From the NCBI RefSeq assembly GCF_048544455.1, contig NC_133532.1, positions 15,130,948 to 15,194,947 on the forward strand: a DNA stretch of 64,000 nucleotides, in the 5' to 3' direction. How positions within the stretch are numbered: the first letter of the stretch is position 1; every line of letters begins with the position of its first letter. This stretch comes from Silene latifolia (lineage: Eukaryota; Streptophyta; Magnoliopsida; Caryophyllales; Caryophyllaceae). Below, piece after piece: positions 35,416-53,734 of this stretch. Both the position numbers and the translations under genes were made by a program. The notes beneath the pieces were generated by a model. The model was given only the letters and a program-made list of their open reading frames with translations. It did not search any database and was not told the DNA's origin.

Positions 35416-37059
35416 TAATATAATTGAATTAAATGATTAAGGAGAAAAATAAGGTCTTAAACATAAAAAATTAGGTATATCAAAAACCATATTTATTTAT
35501 TTTATTTATCTTTTTTATGCCTTTATTTTACAATATTTAATACCTATTATGTACTTTTAGGTCATTTAATACAAAAATCAGATATATCTTTAGCTAGTAT
35601 CCAAACATTTTGTTTATGACAAATTCACTTACGAATAATTTATTTATATTTTTTTTCTTACCGTTTAACGTAAGATTTATCTCTGCTTCATACTATTTAA
35701 ACATTTTAAATTTTGGTTAGTTTTTTTTTTTTTTTTTTTTTTTTTTGAAATTTTTGAAATTTAACATATACATAAATTATTTATAACAACACATATCTTA
35801 TCTTACTATATTATCAATGTCATTCCTTCACGTTTATATTACGGCTTTAGTAGATATAAATAATAATCGGTATATAATAACAATATTTTTTTAAAACAAA
35901 ATTAACAATGCTACCTTATTAGTTTCTAATTTTCAAGTACATTTTCTGGTTTTAGCAATCTTTTCAATTTCAGCTACTTTTTAGCCAATGTTACCAAACA
36001 ACGTAAATTATAAACACGGAATATTAAGTAGAAAACATTAATTATGGAGTCTTGTTACAAGTTATGTATTTTTTTTAATTTAGGAATAACATAAGAAAAT
36101 CAAGCAATCCTATTTTATCGTATTACTAACTCTTAAAAAATGTGATTATTGGCTATAAATTATCCACAAATTATGCAAATTAAGAGGGTAATATTAAACT
36201 ATCTAAATCAATCAACGACTTGGTAAAAGTGGCCTTAAAATAGATCGTCAAAAAAATGTGTTTATTTTCAAAACAATGCTAAAATTACGACCATTGAATG
36301 GCCTCCATTAAGGGTTTATTAGCAAGAACACATTAGCCTTGCCCATCTAATTAACGAAAGCTTCGGCCTCCGTTAATTCTCTTTCTTTTTAATTTTTTTT
36401 TGTTCAAAATAATTGCCATTTTGCTTAAAACTAATTAACCTCGTCTCGGCTTAATAAAACGTTAATTACGATACGATAATCCCTTTCTCGTTAATTCTCT
36501 ACAACCTCCTCCAAATTAGTGTTGTTCAAGAACCAAACATAGGCCCTCTCATTTTAACAAGCCTCCTTTTATTAATTGCTATGTTACATGATCATGGTTG
36601 ATATATGCTCACATCTTCCATTGAGGTTTGCATTATTTCGAATTATGTTATTATTAAGCTTGAGTCGTGGATATTTTTATTAATGGCAGATGTCAGCTAG
36701 TTCAGCTAACACGGTTTAAAAGCCTACTCAAACAACGGAAATCGCATCTCATGAATATTTATATTATAGGCAGATATCAGCTAGTTCAGCTAGCAAAGTC
36801 ATAAAAGACTATATTCATGATCCTAGGTTAAAATTATGACAAAATCATATTTTTCATTGTGAGGCGGTTTTATAATTGAGACTGGCCTATGATACATGTG
36901 ACTCGATCAAGTTAACTAATTATTATAGCTTAAATTTCTCTGGTTAATGAAATTTTGCTTCATTTGGAATTTAGGTTATGAATGTGGGCGATTGAAGACC
37001 GAGTAGATCATCAAACAAATAAAACTATAAGAGAATATATATATAAGTATATTTAGGTT
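35416..37059. other. AT-rich upstream region of the RIC gene
   Basis: Contains a poly-T tract (35719-35745) and a short imperfect duplication of 'gcagatgtcagctagttcag' (36687 and 36770). The RIC promoter and leader must lie towards its right end; I cannot fix the transcription start. Confidence 0.45.
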
Positions 37060-38698
37060 ATGAGCAAAAACATGAAGGGCCTATTGAAGGGGCTTAGATA
37101 CATTTCTCAGATTTTTGGTACGTCTCACAAATGTCATTGTAATATTGTTAATTAATTATCGAAAGATAATCAAATTCGAATAGTACGTAAAATTAATTAC
37201 GATTGTTATGTTATTGTTCCTAGAGGAGGGGGAGGAAGAGAAGGAGATACAGATAGGGTTTCCTACAGATGTAAAGCATGTAGCTCATATTGGATGGGAC
37301 GGTCCATCCGTAACTTCTCCAAGCTGGGTACGTTAATAAAAACTATGCATAATACAACAATATTGGGTGATACTGAATTTCAATATTGTTATTTTACATG
37401 TCTAAATAATGCAATATTAATTGAACATTTATACTTTCTGGTTGACAGATGGATGATTTCAAATCAACTCCAGGAAATGCTTCATCTAATGGAGACACCA
37501 ATAGGAATGTCGAAGAGGCCGATTGGGGTTCACAAGGTTCGTGTTTCTCTATCTCTCACTCGATCAATCATGCAAATTCGTTACTCGTTAGACAAATGCC
37601 ATTTTTAATTGGGATCATATGACGGGTTTTAAATAAGATTGTTTTACGTTAGGATGATATATATATGACGAGTTTTAAGTAAGATTGTTTTATGTTAGGA
37701 CGATATATATGACGAGTTTTTGAGATTTTGAGACGACTTTCCAATTTTAATCCTTTCGGGTTTCCCCTAAATCATGCAAATTCGTTACTCGTTAGACAAC
37801 TACTTGGGATCATATGACGGGTTTTAAATAAGAATGGTTTACGTTAGGACGATATATATTACGAATTTTTGAGATTTTGAGACGACTTTCCAATTTTAAT
37901 CCTTTCGGGTTTCCCCTAAATCATGCAAATTCGTTACTCGTTAGACAAATAATTGGGATCATATGACGAGTTTTAAATAAGATTGTTTTACGTTAGGACG
38001 ATATATATGAGTTATGACGAGTTTTAGAGATTTTGAGACGACATTCCAATTTTAATCCTTTCGGGTTTTCCCTAAATTTCGAGTCCCACCACGTAACATT
38101 ATCGGAGGGTCTTTCCAAATTGGAATTTTGTCTTGATTACATTTGTTTGTTGTAAGAGAGTTAACAATAAAAAAAGGCACAAAGAGATTCAAGCTTTTTA
38201 AAGTTAAATCGTCTTACACAAGTTTTTGTCGTAATCTATTATTTGGATCATCCATGGTTTGTTATAACAGACTCGACGACCAAGAAAAGCGTAAGAGACT
38301 CTCCAGGCCGAGACTTACCATCCTTACCAAAGTCATCAAGACGACAACCATCATCGACAAAGATAGGATCAACAGACTCCCCACTTGGAAGTCCGACTCA
38401 AAAGACAAGGTCATCAAGGAGACGTTCCAAACAAAAGGATCAAAGTACCAATAGCCCTCGAGGGGGTGAATCGTCTTCCCAAAGTCTTCCCAACATACCT
38501 AAAAAATCTCGAAGAAAAAAGTCCAAGGATAGCGAGGATGGGTCAGTTAGATCATCCACTTCTAAGTCAAAAGAGAAAGGTTCGAGACATGGGTCTAGAC
38601 ATAAATCAGATGACGGGTCTATTACTAAGTATATTGACGATGGAGCTCCAAGTTCGGCCTTGACGTCTCTAAAGGAAGACGAGGTGAAGGAAGAATGA
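37060..38698 (+). CDS. RIC family protein (ROP-interactive CRIB motif)
   Basis: Effector that binds active ROP (plant Rho) GTPases at the plasma membrane or cytoskeleton. Exons 37060-37117, 37224-37327, 37449-37536 and 38271-38698 join in frame to 225 aa. The N-terminus [19 protein letters not shown] is the family's usual start (a second Met lies at residue 5). An acidic patch (EEGEEEKE) is followed by the CRIB motif [19 protein letters not shown], residues 30-48, with both conserved His residues. 'SPSWMDDFKS' follows, as in other RICs. The C-terminal half is rich in Ser, Lys and Arg and low in complexity, so it is probably disordered. Which RIC number it matches cannot be told. Intron 3 contains a tandem triplication (37567-38080). 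Confidence 0.9.
37567..38080. repeat. Three tandem copies in RIC intron 3
   Basis: Units start with 'atcatgcaaattcgttactc' at 37567, 37771 and 37920, so spacing is 204 and 149 bp. Each contains 'ttgggatcatatgacg', 'acgttaggacgatatatat' and 'tttgagattttgagacgac'. Each ends near 'cctttcgggttt(t)ccc'. The first unit is longer because the 'gttaggacgatatatatgacg' part is itself doubled. It is noncoding. Confidence 0.85.
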
Positions 38699-40677
38699 AC
38701 AAACACGACATTTTTCGAGGGGAGGGATCGGAGCTTAGTTCCTCACTAGCAAAAAATCGAATGCCAATCAAATGTATGATTGATTGTTAATGAAGGTCAT
38801 GGTCAGTAATTAATAGATGATTAGCAAAGCCAACAAAATCAGCGTCTTAGTGAGGAATTTGCGGCTTCTTTTTGTTTACTGTATTTGGATTTATTTTCGT
38901 AGTATGATTTATCCAATTCAATGTTGAATTTTCGGAAGGAACAAGTCTTTTTAATCTCGAGTTATTGTTCTGTTTATTTTTACTGTAAGTGCACGGTGTC
39001 TGTTATAGTATCAATTTTAGGGAAGTGAATGATTGAGTACTAGCTACATATAGATGTATTTGAGTTTTAAATTGAATTATAGAGCTGAAATCAGTTATCA
39101 ATTGTTTTAGGTATAGTTCTCGTGTTTACAGCTAGTCTTGCTTAAAACAGCAATATCTGTTTTAATGGTAAAGCGGATTCCAATACTACCATTTGATGGT
39201 AGTATGTATATCTGCAACGACCGAGTAAAATACCAAAGTTTACAATTTGTTGCCGAAACTTGCAATCAATTGCCACATTTTTTGCTCTTTGATGCCAATT
39301 AAAGGCGGCCGTAATGTCGTATATCTGCGACACGACCGAGTAACATACCAAAGTTTGCAATTTGCTGCCAAAATTTGCAATCAATTGCAAAATCTGATAA
39401 GTGGTCGCAAGTTCGCTTTTACAAATTAAAGGTTTTGATCGCGCCTCTGGGAACAAACCTGGTAATTTGTATTGGGTGCCACGATCTTATACATGAGCTG
39501 GCCTCGGGGTGAGCGATTTTATTGTTTGGACATATATATGGGGTGTGACTTGGTCAGTGGTGGATTTAGGAGGGCTATTGGGATAGCAGGGGCGCTAGCC
39601 CCGCTGGTCAAGGAAAAATTCGAAAGGTTTAGTTAAAATTTCCGATTTTTTTTTCAAGTTTACGCTATGCCATTACTTGTTCGTCCCCGCTACTGGGCTG
39701 GCACGAGCATGACCTTTGCTACCATTAGCGAGTTATTAATTAGGTGTATTTTTTAACTTCGATATTTGGAAAAAAAAATAGCCATAAACATATTATAAAG
39801 TTTTCCATATAATTTTATTTCATGATAATTTCCATGTAAATTTGTTAGCAGAATGTTTTCAAAAAAATCATATTTACACAACAATAACAGAAATAATTAT
39901 AATAAAAACATGTCAAAATGTCGTATCTGAAAGATCACCGCGTACAAGGAAAGGAATCCATCACTGGGGTTCAAATTCATCGATTGTAAATCCATCACTG
40001 CAACATAAGCGGGTAGTACAGGCAAAGCATCGGTCCAAACTCGTCACTGCTGCAATATCTTTGGTAGAATGTTATTTAAGTCAGTGCAACACGAATGCAG
40101 CAACAACTTCGAAGATCAAGACTCATGCGTAAGCGTAACAAGAGTATTACGAAGTATTCTTGTTAGATCGAGTAGATTTCCATTTTGAACTTGATGTTAG
40201 GTGTATTTTGTTCTATTTATGATTAACAACTACATTTGCATCATCAATTTTAAACGAAACCCTTTTGAGGAATGACTCTGATTAGTGATTAGGGTGTTAT
40301 TCACGTTTAATATTTCCATGTAGAGAATTCTTGTTTAAAGAAATTGTGTAAAATGGATTTTTTTGCAACCGTTTTTTACGAGTTTGTTTTTCTTTTAAAC
40401 CAATACGTTCGTCCGTTTTACCCAATTTTAGCGTAAAACCGACTCACGGAAGCCCAACTATTTGAAAAAAGAAAAAAGGAAAAAAAATGAAGGGAGGTGG
40501 TGGGCAAGTGAGCATAAAAGCATGACAACGTAGTACAGTAGTAGGTTAACAATGAATCATCAAACACAAACCTGGACCTTCTAATCTTCTATTTAAATGC
40601 TGTTTAATTGTTTACAGTACAATCACATTTTGATCGTTACACAGTTAATTTTAAACCAATTCAATAATCTCAAGAAA
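38699..40677. other. Spacer between RIC and the beta-glucosidase
   Basis: The first few hundred bases are the RIC 3' UTR. A direct repeat lies at about 39216-39280 and 39328-39392: 'cgaccgagtaa(a/c)ataccaaa', 'gtttgcaatttg.tgcc', 'tgcaatcaattgc'. Its period is 112 bp. At 39555-39600 is the dispersed scrap 'gcaggggcgctagccccgct', also seen near 15980. No gene is recognised, though a short open stretch at 39842-40132 has no family match. Confidence 0.45.
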
Positions 40678-46502
<5,825 letters not shown>

Positions 46503-47186
46503 AGGATTACTTGTATGTTCATATACATTATTATACAGCCATTGAGTACTCTTATTACTCTGAACTATTCTTGGGATACCAAGAAGTTTAATTAAATATA
46601 TAAATCAAGGATATGTTGACATTTTATTCACTAGTATTTAATTATCTTGTACTGTCTGTCTTTGCACATTTTTAATACGGGTACATGCTAAATACGCCAG
46701 TTCAAACGAGTTATTTAATTTCAGATTTCTTTAGTTGAGTTGAAAGATTAATATTTTAGATTTTTAGTTGAGTTCAATGTGTTTCAAAACCCAAAACTGC
46801 AAATAAAAAGGCTAGAAAATAAGTCTAAGGATAAAACTACAATCATTACTAACCATATAATCCTCGTTGAGGATGCACATCAGAAAATGGCTCACCAAAA
46901 TATACATGCTTCTTTTACGTGAAGTAGCTTTTGATCAGTGCAAATCTCGACCAGTGTTGTCTACCACATGAGTAAGACACTAAGAGTACATAATGCAAAC
47001 ATACATGATAATTTAACAACCCCACCCCCCATCTCGCTTTCGCTCTTTCTGGATTTAGTATAAGCCACACAGTATTACAGTAAGTCACTGAGTGTGTCTT
47101 ACTCAGATTTCATCTAGCATTCACTGCAACACTTACAAGGTACAACTAATTTAACATATATGGTGTTAGTTTAAGATAAACCTGCA
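46503..47186. other. Spacer between convergent beta-glucosidase and MRL7-like genes
   Basis: This should hold both 3' UTRs. It is AT-rich with no repeat or coding signal that I can support. Confidence 0.5.
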
Positions 47187-48830
47187 TTAACTTTTGCGTG
47201 TAAGAGCGGTGTCATCAATCCACGAAGGCTTCTTGGCTCTGTAGTAGAAATATGCAATCATTTGGACCAATTCATCTGCTGTTCTGAGCTCTGAAGGAAT
47301 GTCATTTACATCAGCAAATCAAGTTCAGTGAAATACTAGAGATTACAAAAAAAAAAGTTTTAAAAAAAGGAATCCAAGTCTTACCCTTTTCCCGGTACAG
47401 AATCCTCTGTCCGCTTAGAAATAATAACTGTGGACATTGTTTGACTTTAAGAGCATAAGCTAAATCTCTCTCTATCTTGATGTCCAATTTAACAGCCTGT
47501 TTCAAGGAATTCCATGGTCATGTAGTTTTCATTTAATCAAATGTTATATTAAGCTGTTCTATTTCTCTGCAAGACTTGACTGAAAGTATCTAACATGTGA
47601 CTATGTGAGCCTGTCCAAGTGTCAAATCAACTATTTTATAACGGCTCCAAACGTTCTTCGTTGAAAATGAAGTGCCCTAATGTCATAGACATGTGCAAAT
47701 GTTGAATGCCGGACATAGGCATGTAGCTAATATGAAGAGTCCGAATAACAATAAGTAATTACTCCAATAGCAAAATTGAAACAGATCAACTAAAGATGTG
47801 ATCTGAAAGGAGCCTATATTATCTAGCTTGGTTTAATAGTGGCAGTCCTGCATAAGCTGAAAATCAATTTCACTATTAACTTCGGAGTTTATCTAGCTCG
47901 ACTCAGTTAGCACTTAGAATGCGGCCACACAATATCGAAACACAAGATATACAAGGAACTAAAAGCTTCACAAATTGAAAAGACTATTAATTTATCCACC
48001 TGATTGTGTGCATCACAAACTAGGAACCATGATAGGTCCAACTATTTTCTTGTCTAAGACAATTGGGCAGACAGTCTATAGTACAGTTAGTCCAATTTTC
48101 CCAGGGTGAAATAAATATGACAATGGTGACATTTTATACTAAAGCAGTCATCAGCTATTACTGAGTGAATTAAAAGGTGTGAGATGCAGGATAATTGTTG
48201 ACCCGGCCACTTAAATAGTCTCTATCGTACATCAAAAGTGAATTAGAAGGCTAATGACTATATAGGTATGCAAAAAAAAATAATCAGGGAGCATACACGA
48301 GGAGGGAGTCGATCCTTAGCATTCCAATAAACCAGGAAAGCCTTCTCTAGTTCCTTCAAAAGCTTCCAGTTATCAGCTGGCCTGCATTATTAAACAGTGG
48401 TTATTTTGAGGTGTTACTTCGAAATATTCTCAAAGTTGCAACTTCAAAGAAAAAAACAGTAAGAGCTCAGGCTTCATAACACAAAATACATGATCAAACA
48501 ACAGAATAGAGATATCTCCAACAAAAACACAAACGTGTAACAAGAAAACTGTCTGCAAATACCTGTTGTATCTTTCGAAGACTAGAACAATCAATGGGCT
48601 TGGATGAAAAGCGAAGGTTTCCCACTCAAGGCTGTTGATTTCCCGTATCCAGCTATTGTCCAATTCACCCTCCCAGTCAATTTCAAGACCATCATCTCCA
48701 ACCACATTTTTGATAGCATTCTTCTCAAAATAATCTGATGCCCTGATACCCCATCCCACATCAGCGTCTAATGGCCAATCGGGATCATCATCTTCAACTA
48801 CCATCTGCTTCTTAGTTTGATTATCATCAT

Positions 48831-48861
<31 letters not shown>

Positions 48862-49392
48862 TTCATCATCACTATCGTCATGTTCAGCCTTTTCCCTCAC
48901 TTTTTTAAAAAGTTGCTCTTTCCTTGCAAAGACATCAGGGTTCTTCTCTCGGATAGAAGCAAAAGTCTTTTCAAGTGAGCCGCGTACAAAATCCTCGACA
49001 GCAACAGCTTCACTCCTACGTCCACGTCTTGGCTTTCTTGGGATCGTTGTTGGTTGTTTTTCTGCAACATTATTAGTCTCAGTTTGAGGAGAGTTGTTTT
49101 TCTTTGATTTTCCTTTTCCTTGTGTTTTGGGTTTGGACTTGGAATCAGACTCCCCGTCTGCATCAGAGTTGTGTGCTGCCGCCACACAGTGCTGAACATG
49201 TCGGATGCCCTTCCAAGCAATAAAAGTTGACGTGGGAAGACATGAACGAGCCCATGAACTGTAACTATTTAGAGTAGATAAAGGGATTCCAGGAAGTAAA
49301 GAGAAATATGGCTGAGGAGTTTGATTGATGAATTTTGTAGCAGAAAAAGAAACACAATCTCGAGAAACAACATTAGACATAAAGATAGACAT
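47187..49392 (-). CDS. Chloroplast thioredoxin-fold protein, MRL7/SVR4 (RCB/NCP) family
   Basis: Plant proteins of this family act in plastids (and for RCB/NCP also the nucleus) to switch on the plastid-encoded RNA polymerase. Exons on the minus strand, 49392-48563, 48381-48297, 47496-47385 and 47290-47187, join in frame to 376 aa. The Ser/Thr/Arg-bearing N-terminus fits a transit peptide. A Lys-rich linker follows, then a basic patch (RKPRRGRR) and an Asp run at about residues 170-190, encoded by a (GAT)n microsatellite near 48835-48868. The conserved part includes '[20 protein letters not shown]', '[20 protein letters not shown]', 'KDRLPPR' and '[19 protein letters not shown]'. The thioredoxin-like fold lacks a CxxC pair, as is usual here. 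Non-coding leader exons end at about 50222 and span 49557-49393. I cannot choose between MRL7 and MRL7-like. Confidence 0.88.
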
Positions 49393-50311
49393 GTTCCTTC
49401 AGTGATATATTATTAAACAATTTGGCAAAGGATCGAAGTATAAGGAATCTGCAGAATCATAGAGATTTTAGACCGCGAAAGGTGCAACAAGCTGCTTGTA
49501 GGTCAAATCCTTCGGCTAGAAGCCTACTACCTCCCTAATTTTCTCTCGAACACCAGCCTGCAGCATAAATGGTAAAACGAATGAAAATTCACGATGAAAA
49601 CGCAATTACATAACTGGATTACACTTTAAAATCGTCCTAAAAGAAAAGCGCAGACAACCAATACATGGTCGAAAGTTTTACTAAGCTATGTTCCACAGAG
49701 TAGAGGACTGGACAGGTACTCGGGCAGCCCGAAAAATGCATATTTGACATGTAATAGCATAGCAGCACGAGATTTTGTTTACTAAATATAAAGAGTACTA
49801 ACTACTAAGATGGGTTACCGTAATCTCTCAACTTCAAACGAACAACGAACGGTTTTGAGCGTATTATATGACATGGCATTTTCTTAAACAGACTTTAAGA
49901 GCGTATCGACTATCGAGTATCGTATAGAAACAATAACTCCCTCCGTCTCAAGAATTTGTTTACTTTTAATTAAATTACAGTCACATAATAAGATAAAATA
50001 TAAACATAAACAATTGAGTGGAACAAGGGAAGACATAAGTACATAACAACTCAGTTGGACATTTCGTCGAACAGTTTGCGTTCATTGAAAAATAACAGAT
50101 GAATTATCCTCAATGGATGAAACCCAAGTGCAAATTGTTCATCGTATACTCCGTACAATTTTATGATAAATTTGATAAGAAGAACAAATTAAAAGGATTA
50201 TAAATAAGGAATTGAACAAACCTTTTGAATTGAAAAAATGGCGTGTGCTGTTTCTTCGCAAAACACAATCTTCTTCTTTGTTCTCACAAATGGTGGGGTA
50301 AAAAAAATTAT
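49393..50311. other. MRL7-like leader: non-coding exons and intron, with a Stowaway relic
   Basis: Minus-strand leader exon 2 is 49557-49393 (acceptor TTTATGCTGCAG). Leader exon 1 ends at 50222 (CAAAAG before GTTTG). Between them, about 49936-50032 has the ends 'ctccctccgtctc' and '...gaacaagggaag' of a worn Stowaway MITE. No other gene is seen. Confidence 0.5.
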
Positions 50312-50378
50312 TGTTGTAGCCAGGATTTGAACCTGGAATCTCTATACCTTGAGGATTTGCCAAATGTGCTACTACAAC
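50312..50378 (-). tRNA. tRNA-like sequence, degenerate
   Basis: Minus-strand 67 nt with a perfect 7-bp acceptor stem (GTTGTAG / CTACAAC), a discriminator A and a perfect T arm (CCAGG TTCAAAT CCTGG). An eight-T run follows (50311-50300 region), like a Pol III terminator. The D arm is not foldable and the anticodon arm is only AAT-C-CTC / GAG-ATT with a bulge and an 8-nt loop. The length is about six short of a normal tRNA. It is probably a tRNA relic. It lies at the 5' end of the MRL7-like transcription unit. Confidence 0.35.
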
Positions 50379-50411
50379 TTTGTTGTTTATTTTAGAAGAC
50401 AAACAGTTATA

Positions 50412-51517
50412 CTCTCTCCCAGTCACTATAATGTTCCCTCTTTCCCGAAACGGATTATTCAACTAACTAGTGTAGATCCCGCGCAAATGCGCGGTAAATA
50501 TAGGCCTTTTAATTTTTAGTGTATTAGTTATTTTATATCTCGCGAATTTTTATAAAAAATAACTAATATTAAAATTAATCAAAAGAATTGAATAATTCAA
50601 TGAATTATGTTTTTTATGAAAATATTTTAACTACGTCAAATTTAAAAAAAAAACTTTTTTCGTCACGAAATTAATAATATGAGATACAGTTTTTATGTAT
50701 AGATTATTTTAAATGGAAAATTAGTTTAATAAATGAAAATCTAATTTATTTCCATATATAAGTTTGAGCACTTTGGAGAGAAAACTATAGAGAAGTTGTA
50801 TTCTCTTAATATATAGGAAGATTTATACTTTTAAAATTTGCACCTCATTAATATTTATCAGTTCATAACTCACTCCATTGTATTTTGATATGAAACAGAA
50901 AAATTGAAATGGAAAACTAATAAAAAAATTTATTTAAGTTGTAAATTTTTTTAAGTGAATGTTTTTTGTCACGAAACTAATAAAAGCATGTGTCAAGTTA
51001 TTCTCTAGAGTAATAATTATTGCATTACTGAAAAATTTAGCAACTTATACTTTATAATTTAATATCAATTTTATTTTATTTTAATGAAAAAATCATAGTA
51101 ATTATGAATTTATTTAAAAAATTAGAGTTTATTTATAAGAATATATTCATTGAAAAAATAATAATGTAATGAAAGAAAATTTTATTTATTACCTTATTTA
51201 GCTAGATGCTTTTTGGAGGGAAAACTAAGAGAATTTTTATTCTCTTAGTAGTAGGGGATGTTCCCTTTCTATTTTTAGAAACTTTTACTCTTATTTTATT
51301 CATTTCTCTCTCATATCACCAAACCCTACACAACTCTTTTACTCCTATTTTATTACTTTCATTTATGTTTTGGCCCCATAATTCTTTATTTAACTACTAA
51401 TAATTCATCCCTCTCTCCTATCACTAACCCCACACAACTCTTTTACTCCTATTTTAATACTTTTCCTAAAGTATTGTGCCAAAATCAAAGGGAAAGATTA
51501 TGATGAATGAGAGGGAG
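50412..51517. mobile_element. Stowaway-type MITE split by a Helitron
   Basis: The left end CTCTCTCCCAGTCACTATAA (50412) and the inverted right end CTCCCTCTCATTCATCATAA (51517) are near-complementary, with TA on both flanks (50410-50411, 51518-51519). The two halves sum to about 314 bp once the Helitron 50467-51258 is taken out. 'tgttccctt' occurs on both sides of the insertion. Confidence 0.7.
50467..51258 (-). mobile_element. Non-autonomous Helitron, 792 bp, copy 2 (upstream of MRL7-like)
   Basis: Same family as 7900-8690. The minus-strand 5' end is TCCCCTACTACTAAGAGAA. The 3' hairpin CCGCGCATTTGCGCGG is followed by eight bases and CTAG (50467-50470), between A and T. It is noncoding. By eye only scattered substitutions and small indels separate the copies. 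Its hairpin end faces the MRL7-like gene, about 245 bp upstream of the leader exon end at 50222. Confidence 0.85.
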
Positions 51518-51750
51518 TATTATCATACTAATATAAAATATCTACTACTCCAGAGTCCATAGAAAAGAAAAAAATTTTTGTGTCCTTAGGGAGGACCGTA
51601 CTCCTTACACCTAAATCATTATAATAATTCCATTTGGTAGATTGTCTTTAGGTGTAAGAAGACCACAATAATTTTTCCATGGAAAAAGAGTGTCGCATAA
51701 AAGTAGGCCCACCTAAAATATTTAATACACAGTATAAAATAATGTTTTTA

Positions 51751-51875
51751 CTAGTTTGAAAGCCCGTGCGCAACGGGGTAATTAACTTAGTTATAATTAT
51801 ATTGAAAAAAAAAAGTTATAAGGGTTTAATGTTACATCCTATGTCTAATCATTTGTTTAGATAAGACCGTTGCTA
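51751..51875 (-). mobile_element. Helitron 3' end fragment
   Basis: Minus-strand hairpin CCCCGTTGCGCACGGG, then CTTTCAAA and CTAG (51751-51754), preceded on the plus strand by A. It is close to the 3' end at 10765. The rest of the element cannot be followed beyond about 51875, where the Tat-like element begins. Confidence 0.6.
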
Positions 51876-51877
51876 AA

Positions 51878-53304
51878 TTGCATCCCAAGGCTCTTACCCA
51901 TGACCGCAGGACGTCGCCGAATGAGCTTATGGACCAGCAGCTGAGACGCTTGAATGCGGTGGAAGCCCAGGCGAGGGTCGTTAGTCAAGTGCCGCGCCGT
52001 ACGCGAAGAACAAAGTCTTCGGCGGTGGTGGCGCCGACATCAGTTCCACCCCCCATCCCCCCTGTTCAGAAGGAGACGGTGGAGATCGTTTACATCTCTA
52101 ATGGGGATGATTCTGACGAGGAGGAGGGGTCTCCCCTTGTCCGTAAGAGAAAGCAGACGACCTTTACCGCTGCCGTTGCTTCTGCTGCTGACGAGGAGAT
52201 GTGCCCTTCGGCCAAGAAGGCCAAGCACGGTACTGATCTATCCGGTGGCTCAGATTTAGCCGGTTCATCAGGCGCTGCCGATGACAGCTCTTCTGTATGT
52301 CGATGTATGTTGATACTGATGCTTTCTTTAAATTTTGTAGATCAGCCGCTGTCAGTCGCCGCTCCTGTTGAGCAGCAAGTGAATGAGAAACCCGCGCAGG
52401 CTGATGATCATGACGTCGCCATTGGGTCCTCATCCCAGAAGGTTTCCCTTTCCCGACCGCAGACTAGCGATCGAAATGTCACTGTTGACCCTTCATCCCA
52501 GAAGGTTTCCCCCTCCCGGCTCGTGGCGGGAGGTGCGAGGTTGGTCGAGGAGCTGGCGAGGTGGAACGAGCTGGCCGGTGCTCGCATTATAGAGCAAGAG
52601 AAGGCCGTGGCTCAGTCCGCTCTTGAGCTTGATGTCACTAAGAAGGTGGCCGCGAAGGCGAGGCTGGATCTCCTCAATGAGCGAAGGCTTAGGGGAGATG
52701 TCGAGAAAGCGCTCTTGGCTGAGAGAAAGCTTAGGGAGGACGCTGAAAAGGTGGTCCTTGCTGAGAGAGCCAAGGCCGAGGGCCTGCCGGCCGAAGTTGC
52801 AAAGTTCTTTGGAGAAGTGTGACCTTGTTCGAGAGGCATGCCGACCTTTATCTCCCAGAGGAATGAATTTAGGAGCAAATTTCAGATCCTGGGGAAGGTG
52901 ATCCGGAGCAAGGAGGCCATCATCAGGCAAAAGGAGGACGACATTGAGATGCTCCAAACCAAAATGCCGACGACTTTTTGTGTTCGAATTAGGGATCGGC
53001 GAAGCATTTGCCCAGGGAAGTAATTGAGGAGCTTTTTCCTCTTGAAGGTTCCTTTCCGTGGGACAAATACGACAAGCTGTTTGACGATAAGCTCGAAGCT
53101 AAGGAGAAAGCCGTGGAGGAGAGGGTCAAGGAGGCGGCGAGAGTGAAGATAGAGCAAAAAGCGGCCGAGGAGGCGGAAGCTATCGCTGAGAAAGCTAAGG
53201 CGGCCAAGGCGGAAGCCGATTGGGCAAGGGCGATTGAGGTGCTAGGGGCTAAGGTCGGGTCAGCTGAAGGCCGAGGCGCTGGGGAGCTCCGGGTTGCCCC
53301 TTGA
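51878..53304 (+). other. Antisense ORF region of the Tat-like element
   Basis: Plus-strand coding-like sequence opposite to gag and protease. The first part has an acidic patch and a KRKQ-type basic patch. Later parts are Ala/Glu/Lys/Arg-rich heptad-like helices ('LNERRLRGDVEKALLAERKL', 'EKAVEERVKEAARVKIEQKA'), so a long coiled coil is likely. GC content and codon use are unlike the host genes here. It is broken. I read it as the extra antisense ORF described for Tat elements rather than a host gene. Confidence 0.55.
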
Positions 53305-53734
53305 AGAAGGTGTCGCTACCGGCTGCGATGGCAGCAACGGCAGACATAGGGAGATGATATCCGTAGCCTTTTGTCTTTTGGTTTGTCCTTGTAATTTCTT
53401 GTAATTCGTTGAACATTTTTTAATAAGAGCTCGTTTCTTCTGCCTCCGGCCTGGCCGAGGTTTTTACCTTACCTCTTTTTCTTGCGCTAGTGTTTGAGCC
53501 TCAACTGTACTTTTAGCGCCTCTGTCTTCGTCTGGGTTGTCTTCTTACGTTATTAATTGAGTCTCTTTTGTTTCCGCCTCGGCTTGGCCGAGGCAGTCTA
53601 GAGCGTGTATCTCAATCGTGTTAACGCTTCTAAGGCATTTTGATTGCTTTGCGAGTATCAACTGCGATGGTCGTGATTGCCGCTCTTGTCGGTGTGACAG
53701 TGTGAGCCGGCATCTACTTCTTCATGAATCTGCC

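Noticed and set aside
40597-40677. An upstream in-frame start for the beta-glucosidase
   Set aside because: Starting at 40597 would put 27 extra residues before the hydrophobic signal peptide; starts at 40678 or 40693 place the signal peptide at the N-terminus.
48835-48870. Trinucleotide microsatellite as an independent repeat feature
   Set aside because: It is coding: it encodes the Asp run of the MRL7-like protein in frame, so it is described with that gene.
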